From Planctomycetaceae bacterium (lineage in GTDB: Bacteria; Planctomycetota; Planctomycetia; Pirellulales; Pirellulaceae), in the NCBI GenBank assembly GCA_007127095.1, contig SKZY01000249.1:1-33918 (forward strand): a stretch of 33,918 bases of DNA, in the 5' to 3' direction. The notes below the pieces were generated by a model. The model was not told the origin of the DNA and did no database searches. It was given only the letters and a program-made list of their open reading frames with translations. Below, piece by piece: positions 1-9,228 of this stretch (the first letter of the stretch is position 1; every line of letters starts with the position of its first letter). The position numbers were made by a program, and so were the translations under genes.

Positions 1-194
1 AGTCTTTGGGAATAACGCTTCTCTCGGCACGACCAGCTCGCTGGGGCGTTTACTCGCAAAGATTTACGAAGGGGGCTTGGTTGTGTGATGGATTGCGGGG
101 AGCACCTCGGGATCGGGATAGACTCGACAGTGATTATCCCGAAGGGATACAGACGCTGATCGCCGGCCGGTCACTGTCCGGTAGGGGGGAGTGG
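1..194. other. Left-edge non-coding stretch with a small hairpin
   Basis: No convincing gene is seen here; a short plus-strand open frame has no family resemblance and runs into the antisense of the next gene. Bases 135-140 (TATCCC) and 144-149 (GGGATA) form a 6-bp inverted repeat with a 3-base loop just downstream of the minus-strand gene ending at 195. It could help end that transcript, but it has no clear T run, so this is a weak suggestion. Confidence 0.3.
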
Positions 195-752
195 CTATTG
201 TTCGACACGTTCCCATCGAATGCCGAATTGATCACGTGCTGCTTCTAAACATGCCGCAAATCGCGGAATGCTGTCGATCGAGTTGACGGTGAAATGGAAT
301 TTTTTTCCATCTTTACGGTAAAGCACGAAGCTGCGGTCGAGGTTCTTGAGCACAGCACCAGGCACTTTCAGCACTTTCAATTGCTCCTCCGTGAATACTT
401 CCTCAATCTTCTCCAGTTCGGACCAAGGGCAGGTGTCGGTCGATCCCGCATAGGCAAATGTAAATCCGTCTGCGTGAACCGTGACGCGATGGGAAGCGAG
501 GCGCTTCATCCGTAGAAGTAATGCAATGCCACCGGTCGGGGCACCGATACCCAATACCGCGAGGAGCACATATTTTGCGATGCGGTCGCCCATGTCGAGT
601 GGCTTGGTTTCGTCTTGCTGTGCTAGAACGAGAGCGAGCGAAATGCCGCCAATGAGTAGAGTCAGACCGATGATCGCTCCCGCGATGACGTTCGCCATCT
701 TGGGACGGAAGGTTCGGCGAATTTCACCGAGGTCACCTGCTAAGTGATTCAT
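195..752 (-). CDS. Small membrane protein with two TM helices and a C-terminal PH-like domain, function unknown
   Basis: A 185-residue protein that I cannot assign to a named family. It has a short cytoplasmic N-terminus, hydrophobic helices at about residues 19-44 and 60-82, and a soluble C-terminal half (about 88-180). That half alternates beta-type segments, including 'FVLYRKDGKKFHF', and ends in an amphipathic helix. This plan resembles bacterial PH-like membrane proteins that place a lipid- or protein-binding domain at the inner membrane. I chose the ATG at 752 because GAGG lies 6 bases upstream; the in-frame TTG at 767 has no ribosome site. It is co-directional with the MoxR/VWA operon but 325 bases away from it, so membership in that operon is uncertain. 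The coding call is fairly sure; the function is unknown. Confidence 0.75.
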   Translation of the reverse strand: MNHLAGDLGEIRRTFRPKMANVIAGAIIGLTLLIGGISLALVLAQQDETKPLDMGDRIAKYVLLAVLGIGAPTGGIALLLRMKRLASHRVTVHADGFTFAYAGSTDTCPWSELEKIEEVFTEEQLKVLKVPGAVLKNLDRSFVLYRKDGKKFHFTVNSIDSIPRFAACLEAARDQFGIRWERVEQ

Positions 753-1077
753 AGAATCCTCAATCAATCTTGAGTCTTGATCTTTTTGCCATGGCGCAAA
801 CCCATTGACCGTAGCTGCGATTTATCCGCCGGACGCAAACGCCAGGCGGCAAGCTTACTCGAAGCGTTGAGTGAAATGAAGTTTCACGATTTGGCCGCGG
901 GATTGCGACTCGCTTGGGAAGCGCCTTCTGCCAGTTCGTTCCCGCTCGAATCAGCAAAACGGAGTCGGTGGCCACCTGGAGACGGATAAGGCATTGTGAG
1001 AAGATGCCGCCGGCGGCTACGCCCGCCTTGATGCGCTCGTCAAGGTCGTTCGAGGCAACCTCATCCGTCAACGCAGG
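753..1077. other. 325-base gap between operon end and the small membrane protein gene
   Basis: An open frame on the minus strand runs 1071-760 from a TTG start just after the upstream stop. It has no ribosome site, no recognisable family and an irregular, Arg-rich composition in its second half, so I do not call it a gene. No intrinsic terminator with a T run is visible. The stretch is long enough to hold a separate promoter for the gene at 752. Confidence 0.4.
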
Positions 1078-2568
1078 TCAGTCCGCTGAGAACTCTCTGT
1101 CGGGACGGATGCGTTCGAAGTACTGCCGTACGGTTTCGCGGTGGCCCAACGGCAGAGGTTCGCTGTCCAAGACTGCCTCAGCTTGGCTGCGGAACTTTTG
1201 GTAGCGCGCGGCGAAGGCTCGGGCCGCGGCCTGTTCTCCTTCGGGAGCTTCGAGCACTTCGCTCTCGCTCGGTCCGGAACCCTGGGCCCCGGTTAGCTGT
1301 TCTTGGTGGCGGGTCGAATCGAGATCAGTTTGTTGGCCCTCGGGATTGCCGGACGCCCCGCGACCCCACTTCTGCGACGGCGAATCCGACTTGGCCACCG
1401 ATTCACCACCGTTCTTACCGGCGCCGCGGCATTGGCCTTTACACTGGGCCAGGCGATTGAGTTGACAAGCCATGCAATCGCCGATTTTTTGGTTCAATGC
1501 CTGTGTTTGGCAGAGGCTGGCCAGTTGACAGAGACCGTCTTTGCACTGGGAATCGTTTTTTTGTTCCAGCCCTTGTTGGATTTCGCGGGCGGCCTGTGAG
1601 AGCTTTCCGGATTTGGCTTGGGAAAGCTTGCTGAGGAACTTTTTCAGGTCATCCGAGACTGCACGGCGTTCTTGATCGCTCAACGCCGCGGGATCGATCG
1701 ATTCGAGTTGTTTGCCTGCGTCTTCATAACGTTTTTCCTGCATCGCTGTGGCCGATCGTTTCATCGCCTCGGACCCCTGCAGTGCGGCGGCCAGTTCGTT
1801 GAGTTGAGCCGCGACCACATCGATCTGCATCGCATCGCGTGTCTGGGCGATCGCCTGCTCGATTTCCGACAGCTTCGCCATCAGATCGAGTTCATCGACT
1901 GACTCCGATTCCATCTCATCAAGCAATTCTTCCAGTTGCTCGGTCAGCGCGTCGATCTCGGGAACGTCCGCATCTTCCTGACGCAGTGCAGCGACCTCAG
2001 GCATCATCGTTTGACGGAGCAGCGACGCTTGTTGGACGGCCAGGTCGACCACCGGCGCCTCGTCACTGAGGCTTTGTGGCGGGGTCAACAGGAGGACCGC
2101 CCAGGCCAGCAGCCCCAGCGTCGCCGCGGAGAAGAGAGCGGGGCGGTGGGGGACGAACCGGATACAATCTTCGGGACGGACTTGGCGGAGGTGGTGGCGG
2201 GCATCGTTCACCTGCATCTGGCGGACTGGGTCGGGGTCCGATTCGAATTGCAGTGCCGTGATCGCTCGATCCTTCATGCCGTAATAGGCGTCGATTCGCC
2301 GGGCTGCGGTCGCCAGTGAAACCGGCAGGGCCGCGCCGACCAAGCCACCCGCCGCGGCCATCGCGATCATCGCCAGCGGCAGCCAGAGCCACGGTAGCGG
2401 CGTTACCGCGGCAACGCCGGCCAATGCCACTGCGGTGAAACCGCCGCAGACGGCTCCCAGGCTAGCCGCAGCGATCGCGTTCCGCTGGCGGATCCGCCAG
2501 CGAACCGAGTTCAGCACCTGCCGGACACCGTCTCGAAGCGACTGCGAGCCGAAGTGATCACTGGACAT
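1078..2568 (-). CDS. Membrane-anchored coiled-coil protein with cysteine cluster, last gene of the MoxR/VWA operon
   Basis: A 496-residue protein of unknown function. Residues 34-58 and 59-90 are hydrophobic helices, and a third lies at about 145-162. Residues 175-340 are rich in Glu, Gln, Leu and Ala with heptad-like spacing, so a long coiled coil is likely. Seven cysteines follow in 39 residues (342, 347, 353, 365, 368, 376, 380), including a CMAC pair and a CKGQC pair, which could bind metal or form disulfides. After this comes a Gly/Ser/Gln-rich, probably disordered, stretch and a helical C-terminus. The ATG at 2568 has AGGGG 7 bases upstream; an in-frame TTG at 2643 is less likely. A TATATT element at 2642-2647 (minus strand) could give this gene its own promoter. 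Proteins of this kind often end planctomycete MoxR/VWA clusters; the role is inferred from context only. Confidence 0.85.
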   Translation of the reverse strand: MSSDHFGSQSLRDGVRQVLNSVRWRIRQRNAIAAASLGAVCGGFTAVALAGVAAVTPLPWLWLPLAMIAMAAAGGLVGAALPVSLATAARRIDAYYGMKDRAITALQFESDPDPVRQMQVNDARHHLRQVRPEDCIRFVPHRPALFSAATLGLLAWAVLLLTPPQSLSDEAPVVDLAVQQASLLRQTMMPEVAALRQEDADVPEIDALTEQLEELLDEMESESVDELDLMAKLSEIEQAIAQTRDAMQIDVVAAQLNELAAALQGSEAMKRSATAMQEKRYEDAGKQLESIDPAALSDQERRAVSDDLKKFLSKLSQAKSGKLSQAAREIQQGLEQKNDSQCKDGLCQLASLCQTQALNQKIGDCMACQLNRLAQCKGQCRGAGKNGGESVAKSDSPSQKWGRGASGNPEGQQTDLDSTRHQEQLTGAQGSGPSESEVLEAPEGEQAAARAFAARYQKFRSQAEAVLDSEPLPLGHRETVRQYFERIRPDREFSAD

Positions 2569-2706
2569 CTGCGAGCCCCTGAATGAATAGGATGGGGATG
2601 CACGGGATGGGTTCGCTTTCAGAAGTACTGATAACCCTCCCAATATAGTGGTGAGCGAGGGCGACGGAAGCAGGAAAAAAATAAAAAAGGGTGCGAACGT
2701 AATGGT

Positions 2707-5367
2707 TCATCGCCGGGCGAAGTCGATGCGTCTGAGGGCGACGTCGCCCAGGAACAGTCCCAGCGCCGCCATCAGCAGGTAGGGCCACAGTGACAGCGGC
2801 TTGCGTGCCGAAGCATCGCTGCGTTGCAGCAAGTCGGTTGGCGAGGCATCGAACCGCCCGCCGCTGACTTCAGCAATTTGCCGCAGGACCGACTCGTTGG
2901 TCGGTTGCAGCCGCAGTTCGTCGGGATAGCCGATTACGATCCCACGCGATTGTCGAACCGCTTGACCACCGGGACGGCTCTGAGCCAATTCGAGCTGGTA
3001 ATTTCCTCGCAGCGGTGTGTGGAGCCGAGCTTCGTACCGGCCTGGGGCCGATTGGTGCAACGGGATCTGCTCGGTCTTGAGCCGCGGATCGATCAGGGTC
3101 AACGTCGTCTCTTGACCATCGATGAACTCGCCTTGATCATCGACGCTGTCCATCACCACGGTCGTCGTTTGGTCGCTCCGCTGGACATCGACAAAGATGC
3201 CCCGGGTATCGTTTTTACGCATGGCGTGGCGGATAATTTGGGCCCAGAACGGTCCGAAATCAGGCCAGGTCAACCACTCGGCGGCCCACCGCGCCTTGGC
3301 ATCGCTGGTAAATGCGACGGTCATCCCCAATCCGTAGCGCCACCAAACCAGCAGCGGATCACCATTTTCGCTCGCCAGGATGAATTCGCTGGTCGGCTTG
3401 GGCCGTGTCACCACATAGCCCAGCAGCAGCGGGGCCAGGTCGAGTTCGATCCCCTCGAGGACCTGGGTCGCGCGAACCTGTTGAGGCAGAAACGGCAGCT
3501 CGTTGATCGCAGACTTGCTCGCTTCGACCGTTTCTTTGGCAAACACCTGCGGGACCGACTGGGGGTCATCACAAAAGTAGTACCGGCCGCCGCCGATTCG
3601 CGCGATGTCTTCCAGTAATTGTTGACTGGCGCCTTGCCCCATCGCCACGGTCGAAACCGTGATGCGGCTGGCCGCCATCTCCGCTGCCAAGCCTTCAAAA
3701 TCGCCCGGCGCAGACACGCCGTCGGTCAACAGGATACAGTGTTTTAGCTTCGCCGAGGCGGATGACAACGCACGATAGGCATCTTCCATCGGCGGATACA
3801 TGTTGGTCCCACCACTCGCCTCGATGGTGCTGATTCGGTCGAGGATATAACCTTTGTCGCTAGCGGTCCGTAGCTCGCTGACCCAGTAACTGTCACCGTC
3901 AAAGGCGATCACGCCGATCGAGTCACGGGGGCTGAGTAATTCGACAGCGGCCTTAGCGGCGTCCTTGGCCAGTTCCATCGGCTGGCCCCCCATCGAACCG
4001 CTTTTGTCGATCACCAACACCATCGCGATGCTTGGTTTTTCGCGTTCTTTTTCGAAGTTACTGCGGACTGGGAGGATTTCTTCCAGGTGTGTTCGGTAGT
4101 AGCCACCGAGCCCGAACGATTGATCGCCGCCGAGCATCACCAGCCCGCCGCCGAGATCCTGGACATAGCTGCGGATCAGCTGCATTTGTCGCATCGTCAT
4201 CGCGGTCGCGGGAACGTTGGAGAGGATCAAACACTCGTACCCTTGCAGCTCCGTCAAATCACGCGGCACGCCTTCGGCCGGGCGGACCTCGACATCGATT
4301 TTCTGTTCGTCCAAGGCCCACCGCAGCGAATCGGTTTGGTGGGTATCGGGATCGATCAGCAGCACACGTGGGCGACCGGAGGCGGCAACGATCGCCATCG
4401 CTTCGTTGTTATCGAGCAGCGTGTCGGCGGCATCGAAGCCACGGAGCCGCGCCGCAAACGTGACCTGGCGTTGGGCGGTGATCGATTGACGAATGCGAAA
4501 CCGATTTTCGCCAGCTTGTAATTCAACCCGATCGTTCTGGTCTTCGCCGATGCGAATATCGCCACGGTAAAGATCGACGAAACCGCTGGCCGGTCCGGTG
4601 CTGTTGACGATCACATCGAGATAAAACGGTTCACCTTGTCGGACCTGGGCCGGAGCGTTGATAGCGGCGAGTTGAACCTCTGGCTCGCTCCGCTGCGGCA
4701 GCGGGACCGGCCAGATCGGAATGCCACAGGACGCCGCCGCGGAAACCGGGTCGTCGGTGGTCGCATTTCCGTCGCTGAGCAAGACCACCGTCGGGATATA
4801 ACTGGGCGGGATCGCTGCGACCGCGGTACGGATTGCCGCGGCGATATCGGTGCCCGGCGATTCTTCTTGTCGTTCCTTGGCCTCGGTGCCGTCCTGCCTG
4901 CCGCCGGCGGGCTCGGCAGTGCCTCTGGTTCGCGTGATAGTCTGCTCGCGGGTCGACTCGGGTGCTGGTCGATCGTTTCTGGGCGGAGGCCGATCAGGCG
5001 ACAGCTCGCCGGGCAGACGTTGAAAGTCGAGGAACCGGAGTTCGACATCACTCATTTCGGCCGCCGCTTGTTGCAGCGACTCGGCGAAGCGATCGGCCAC
5101 CTCTTCGGCTGCGGCATCGATACTTTCACTGCGATCGATCGCCACCACAACCATTCGGCGTTCGGTCGAAACCAGCCACACCAGCCCGGCGAGTGCCAGC
5201 GTAATCAACATGACCACACCACAGCGAAGCGCGAGGCTGAGCCACCGTTGCCAGAGCGGAAAATCGCTCAGCGAGCGAAAATGCAGCATCAGCAGCCAGG
5301 GCAGAATCACGACCAAGGCCCACATCATTTGTGGGCGCATCCACTCCACTTGCAGCGATTCCGTCAT
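2707..5367 (-). CDS. Membrane protein with two VWA domains flanking a glutamine-amidotransferase-like domain
   Basis: An 886-residue inner-membrane protein. Hydrophobic helices lie at about 14-29 and 43-66, with a last one near 858-876. A first VWA domain begins at about 71 with a metal-site motif D78-x-S80-x-S82, is interrupted by a Pro/Arg/Glu-rich insert (about 118-170) and resumes at 'VVLLSDG' (194-200). Residues 330-435 resemble class I glutamine-amidotransferase-like domains, but the expected nucleophile loop reads GGDQSFG, with no cysteine, so amidase activity is unlikely. A second, complete VWA domain spans about 447-620 (D454-x-S456-x-S458, T521, D549). The ATG at 5367 overlaps the upstream stop as ATGA and has GGTGGTGGG just before it, so I prefer it to the ATG 30 bases earlier. 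VWA domains with such sites bind divalent metal and partner proteins; the MoxR ATPase upstream is the likely remodeller. Confidence 0.9.
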   Translation of the reverse strand: MTESLQVEWMRPQMMWALVVILPWLLMLHFRSLSDFPLWQRWLSLALRCGVVMLITLALAGLVWLVSTERRMVVVAIDRSESIDAAAEEVADRFAESLQQAAAEMSDVELRFLDFQRLPGELSPDRPPPRNDRPAPESTREQTITRTRGTAEPAGGRQDGTEAKERQEESPGTDIAAAIRTAVAAIPPSYIPTVVLLSDGNATTDDPVSAAASCGIPIWPVPLPQRSEPEVQLAAINAPAQVRQGEPFYLDVIVNSTGPASGFVDLYRGDIRIGEDQNDRVELQAGENRFRIRQSITAQRQVTFAARLRGFDAADTLLDNNEAMAIVAASGRPRVLLIDPDTHQTDSLRWALDEQKIDVEVRPAEGVPRDLTELQGYECLILSNVPATAMTMRQMQLIRSYVQDLGGGLVMLGGDQSFGLGGYYRTHLEEILPVRSNFEKEREKPSIAMVLVIDKSGSMGGQPMELAKDAAKAAVELLSPRDSIGVIAFDGDSYWVSELRTASDKGYILDRISTIEASGGTNMYPPMEDAYRALSSASAKLKHCILLTDGVSAPGDFEGLAAEMAASRITVSTVAMGQGASQQLLEDIARIGGGRYYFCDDPQSVPQVFAKETVEASKSAINELPFLPQQVRATQVLEGIELDLAPLLLGYVVTRPKPTSEFILASENGDPLLVWWRYGLGMTVAFTSDAKARWAAEWLTWPDFGPFWAQIIRHAMRKNDTRGIFVDVQRSDQTTTVVMDSVDDQGEFIDGQETTLTLIDPRLKTEQIPLHQSAPGRYEARLHTPLRGNYQLELAQSRPGGQAVRQSRGIVIGYPDELRLQPTNESVLRQIAEVSGGRFDASPTDLLQRSDASARKPLSLWPYLLMAALGLFLGDVALRRIDFARR

Positions 5368-7280
5368 CCCACCACCCTTCGCTGGTAGAGGAACCATTCA
5401 GCGGTGATCAATCCGAGCGCAGCGCAGGCGAGGTAGAACCAGAGCGAGCGACGCCCTGAGCCGGCGATCGAAATCGGCTGCGGACGCGGTTCCAGACGCG
5501 GCTTCAGATCACTCTCGCCGCGATCACAAAGATTGACCGCCAGGGTGATCGATTCACTGCTCGGTTCTGGTGACGGACCGGTCGAGGGCGAGTTGCTAGG
5601 CGTCTGGCTTTTTGCTGGCGGGTTCGGTTGGGGAGCATCCTGCGACCGCAGCGGCCGTAGTTCGACGATACCGACATGGTCGACCGGCCCGATAACCGCC
5701 TTTTCGTCAGCCACCGAAGCCGCTGCCGCACGTCCGGTCGGGTCGAGCCACTGCCAGGCCGGATAGGTTGAGCCGCCGATCGGGATCTCTGCCAATCGGC
5801 CCGTTCGCAGCGCCGGCTGCAGTTCCCCGGTCCGTCCCAAAAACCAGTTGACCGCGTTGGTCATCAATACCGGAAAAGCGATTCGCAGTGGCAAATCGCT
5901 GCCCTCCAAATCGGCCGCCAGCACGATCAAACGATCGTCGCCACGGACTCGCGAGGCCATCAAGGTCGCTCCACCGGCCTCGACCAACAGCGATTCGGCG
6001 TCGTCGCCCATGAGCAGTTCCGACGCGCCGGGCAGGGCGACGTTCGTCAACCGTACATGAGGCAGCAGGGGGGAGCCGGAGGCTTGTTCCGCGATCATCG
6101 CTTGTTCGAGTGGTCGTCCGCGTTTCCAGGCGTCGCTATCACCTTGGGGATCGATGGCGAAGACCGCCCCGCTGGGCAACGATTCGGGGACGATGCGATG
6201 GAGCATCATGAACCCGCCTCGGGGCGCCTGGGGTGGGGCGGTTGTCGTGACCGTCAAGTCGACCAGCGGGATCGCTCCCAAGACGCTCTCCAGATACAAA
6301 CTCGGTTCGGCCGTGACCAGTAAGACTGGAATCCGCGGCCGCTTTGGCAGCACGGCGATTGCCTCGTTGTCGATCGATAGGCCATCGCGATGATTCAGCG
6401 AAACTCGCAACAGCCCTCCTTCGGCCGATGCACCGGTGATGGTCTTCCGCCACGATTGGCCGGGATCGATGTTCAGCGGAATCACATCGACCAGTTCGCC
6501 GGCCAATTCGATCGTCAACCGGCTGCTGACCGCGGTCTCGCCGAAGTTTTCGACTTCGATTAGCGCCGCATAGCCGATCGGGTCGACCAACGAGCGTCTC
6601 AGGGCGAGTTGCGTGACGGCTAAGTTATCGGTGGCCTCGCCGACGGCGATCCAATCGACATCGTCGATGGTTTGGAGTTGCTCAGCACCGTCAAAACAAG
6701 CGTCGCTGATCAACACGATGCTGCGATGTTCCGGCGCGCGGGTGAGTCGTCGCGCCGCGGCGACGGCTTCGAGCGCGCGGCTTGGTCCATCGGTAGGTTT
6801 GAGGGCTCGGATGGCATCGCGGACGGCTGGCGTGAAGTCGGTCATCCCGACCGGCACACGGACGCTGCTGCCAGCGGTAACCAGGGCGACTTCGTCACCG
6901 TCACGCACCGCCGCGAGAACCGCCAAGGCTTGATCGCGAGCCTGGTCAAACCGCGTCGGGCCACTGGCGGTTGCGGCGGCCATGCTGGCCGAATTGTCGA
7001 CAACGATTACGACTTGCCGGGCCTGGTTCCCTTCGCCTTCCCACAGCGGATCGACCAAGGCGGCGACCACCAATAACAAAAATGCGAGTTGTAACAGCAA
7101 GCTGACCCAATGCCGCAGACGCTGCCACCAAGAACGCTGGCGTTTTTGGTCGAAGACCTGGTCCCAGAACAACAGCGTCGCAACGCGTTGACGGCGGAGC
7201 CGTGTGCGGAGGATGTAAAGCGCCAAGATCGGCAGCGCGATCAGCAGCCACATCCATCGATCCGGTGAAGCAAAACTCAT
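5364..7280 (-). CDS. BatA-like VWA membrane protein
   Basis: A 638-residue protein with the BatA (aerotolerance regulator) N-terminal layout: a membrane helix at about 10-25, an Arg-rich stretch with 'LLFWDQVF', a second helix at about 58-76, then a VWA domain from about 89 with metal-site residues D95-x-S97-x-S99, T163 and D193. The long region after it (about 280-600) is beta-rich and includes a Pro/Ser-rich linker near 555-580. A final membrane helix lies at about 615-632. The start ATG overlaps the upstream stop by one base (TGATG), and GGAG lies 9 bases before it. Related Bat proteins act in the inner membrane with MoxR ATPases; their substrates are not firmly established. Family assignment is good; the exact process is open. 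Confidence 0.92.
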   Translation of the reverse strand: MSFASPDRWMWLLIALPILALYILRTRLRRQRVATLLFWDQVFDQKRQRSWWQRLRHWVSLLLQLAFLLLVVAALVDPLWEGEGNQARQVVIVVDNSASMAAATASGPTRFDQARDQALAVLAAVRDGDEVALVTAGSSVRVPVGMTDFTPAVRDAIRALKPTDGPSRALEAVAAARRLTRAPEHRSIVLISDACFDGAEQLQTIDDVDWIAVGEATDNLAVTQLALRRSLVDPIGYAALIEVENFGETAVSSRLTIELAGELVDVIPLNIDPGQSWRKTITGASAEGGLLRVSLNHRDGLSIDNEAIAVLPKRPRIPVLLVTAEPSLYLESVLGAIPLVDLTVTTTAPPQAPRGGFMMLHRIVPESLPSGAVFAIDPQGDSDAWKRGRPLEQAMIAEQASGSPLLPHVRLTNVALPGASELLMGDDAESLLVEAGGATLMASRVRGDDRLIVLAADLEGSDLPLRIAFPVLMTNAVNWFLGRTGELQPALRTGRLAEIPIGGSTYPAWQWLDPTGRAAAASVADEKAVIGPVDHVGIVELRPLRSQDAPQPNPPAKSQTPSNSPSTGPSPEPSSESITLAVNLCDRGESDLKPRLEPRPQPISIAGSGRRSLWFYLACAALGLITAEWFLYQRRVVG

Positions 7281-8170
7281 CAGTTGAGTGCTCCGGCGAC
7301 GCGCATCATCTTCAACAATACCTCGTCATACGGCACGTCGGCCGTGGCACGCGTGTGGCTCAGCCCATAACGCCGACAATACGATTCCACATCACGGAGG
7401 AATGCTTGGAAGCGTGCCTCGTATTGCCGCAGCTTTCGTTCGGTGATGGTCACCTTCCGGAGCCTGTCGGATTCGACATCCAACAGTTCGACGTCCCCGA
7501 GCAATTGCGGGTTCGCTTCAGCCGGCGTGTGAATCTGGATCACGTGTGGCTCAAACTTTCGGTGTCGCAAGCGATCGATGCCGACGTGAAATCCCTGTTG
7601 GTCGAACAGATCGCTGATCACCAACACCAAGCCTGTCCGCGGCGCTCGGCGGGTGAAATCGGCGGCGACGGTCGCCAGGTCGGTAGCTTCGCCGGTGGTA
7701 CTGAGGCGTTCCAAGAACCGCAGCACCGTGAACATGTTGTCTTTCCCACGGGCCAGCGGCAGGGCTTGACGGACTTTCGCGTCATAGGCCACCACCGAGA
7801 CACGATCGAGATCGGCTAGCGCGATGTAGGCCAATGCGGCGGCGAGTTGCCGCGCGAAGCGAAACTTATCAACCGTCAGCGTCGGCTCGGTCGGGAGCGA
7901 ATCCATGGAGCGGCTACAGTCCAACAGGATGTAGACATGGAGGTCTTCTTCTTCCTGAAAGCGTTTCAGCAGCAGATCGCCGTGGCGTGCGTAAACGTTC
8001 CAGTCCATATACCGTAGATCGTCGCCGTGGATGTATTCGCGGTGATCGGAAAACTCGACGCCGCCACCGGTCTGCTTGGTCCGCCGCTGGGCGAGCAATT
8101 GGCCTTGAAAGACCCGCTTGGACAGCAGCGACAGGTATTCCAATCGTTTCAGGAAATCGGAATCGAACAT
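7280..8170 (-). CDS. DUF58 domain protein (VWA-like), MoxR partner
   Basis: A 296-residue soluble protein. Residues about 37-130 carry the DUF58 signature: 'EFSDHREY' followed by 'GDDLRYMDWNVYAR', then a VWA-type metal site D84-x-S86-x-S88 in 'LLDCSRSM'. A second typical VWA strand is seen at 'LVLVISDL'. No membrane helix or signal peptide is present, so a cytoplasmic protein is expected. DUF58 genes almost always follow moxR, and this one lies 50 bases downstream of it and overlaps the next VWA gene by one base. No ribosome site is obvious at the ATG. The likely role is an adaptor between the MoxR ATPase and the membrane VWA proteins, inferred from family context. Confidence 0.93.
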   Translation of the reverse strand: MFDSDFLKRLEYLSLLSKRVFQGQLLAQRRTKQTGGGVEFSDHREYIHGDDLRYMDWNVYARHGDLLLKRFQEEEDLHVYILLDCSRSMDSLPTEPTLTVDKFRFARQLAAALAYIALADLDRVSVVAYDAKVRQALPLARGKDNMFTVLRFLERLSTTGEATDLATVAADFTRRAPRTGLVLVISDLFDQQGFHVGIDRLRHRKFEPHVIQIHTPAEANPQLLGDVELLDVESDRLRKVTITERKLRQYEARFQAFLRDVESYCRRYGLSHTRATADVPYDEVLLKMMRVAGALN

Positions 8171-8220
8171 CAGCGGATCACATCAGCCGCTGTGCGGCCG
8201 CCAGGAGGTTGGTTTAAAAC

Positions 8221-9228
8221 TTAAACCGCTTGCAAAACTGGCGCGGATTCCAGCAGGTGATCGACGATCTGGTCGGTATCGATCGCTTCGGCCTGGCCCT
8301 CAAAGTTCAACATGATGCGGTGTCGCAGCACATCCTTAGCCACCGCCTTGAGATCATCGGTAGCGACGTGGAAGCGATCGTCGAGGATCGCACGAATCTT
8401 GGCCGCCAAGATCAGTCCTTGAGCGCCTCGTGGGCTGCTACCGTAGCGGACGAATTGGCGGACCATCGGTGGGGCGAGTTCTTGATCGGGATGGGTCCGC
8501 ATCACCAATTCGATCGCGAATCGCCGCACCGCATCAGCGATCGGAATTTGCCGGCTCAGGCGGCCCATTTCCAGCACCTGTTGCGGTTGAATCTGGATCG
8601 ATGCGGTCGGCGTTTGAACAGCGGTGGTGCGGTCCATGATCGTTTCCAATTCTCGGACCGTGGGAAAGGGGACCATCAGTTTGAACATGAAACGGTCCAA
8701 CTGCGCTTCGGGGAGCGGATAGGTCCCTTCCATTTCCAGCGGATTCTGAGTCGCCAGCACGAAGAAGACGCCTTCGAGTTGATGCGTGGTGCTACCGACG
8801 GTGACGCTGTGTTCTTGCATCGCCTCCAGCAGCGCCGATTGGGTTTTCGGGGTCGCGCGGTTGATCTCGTCGGCCAGCACAAGGTTGGCGAACAGCGGGC
8901 CGCGGCGAAATTGAAACTCCTTGGCTCCATCGGCCGATTCAATCAACACTGTGGTGCCGATCAGGTCAGCCGGCATCAGGTCGGGGGTGAATTGGATACG
9001 GGAAAAGTGGCTATCGATCACTTCGGCCAAGGTCCGTACCAACATCGTCTTTCCCAATCCGGGAACGCCTTCTAGCAACACATGGCCGCCGGCGATCATG
9101 GCGGTCAGAACGGCATCGACGATCGCTTGCTGGCCCACGATCACTTTACCCACTTCATCTCTTAAACGACGGAAATCGTCGCGAAAATCGCGCAGCTGAT
9201 CCCGGAACTCCGGATCGATTTGGGTCAT
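8221..9228 (-). CDS. MoxR family AAA+ ATPase
   Basis: A 335-residue AAA+ ATPase, a normal length for the MoxR family. The Walker A motif is GVPGLGKT (54-61), Walker B is LVLADE (116-121), and 'TQNP' with N162 provides sensor 1; 'PEAQLDRFMFK' follows as usual in MoxR proteins. The C-terminal lid region contains 'RYGSSPRGAQ', a typical MoxR sensor 2 segment. MoxR proteins act as chaperone-like remodellers of VWA proteins. I chose the ATG at 9228: it gives the standard family N-terminus, whereas upstream in-frame starts add about 55 residues of unlikely sequence that would cross into the regulatory region of the divergent gene. No ribosome site is evident. This is the first gene of a leftward operon of at least five genes. 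Confidence 0.96.
   Translation of the reverse strand: MTQIDPEFRDQLRDFRDDFRRLRDEVGKVIVGQQAIVDAVLTAMIAGGHVLLEGVPGLGKTMLVRTLAEVIDSHFSRIQFTPDLMPADLIGTTVLIESADGAKEFQFRRGPLFANLVLADEINRATPKTQSALLEAMQEHSVTVGSTTHQLEGVFFVLATQNPLEMEGTYPLPEAQLDRFMFKLMVPFPTVRELETIMDRTTAVQTPTASIQIQPQQVLEMGRLSRQIPIADAVRRFAIELVMRTHPDQELAPPMVRQFVRYGSSPRGAQGLILAAKIRAILDDRFHVATDDLKAVAKDVLRHRIMLNFEGQAEAIDTDQIVDHLLESAPVLQAV

Noticed and set aside
6-248. 80-residue plus-strand open frame at the left edge
   Set aside because: No family resemblance, and its end is antisense to a better supported gene.
760-1071. 103-residue minus-strand open frame between the operon end and the small membrane protein gene
   Set aside because: TTG start without ribosome site, no family resemblance, irregular composition and overlap with the next gene's start region.
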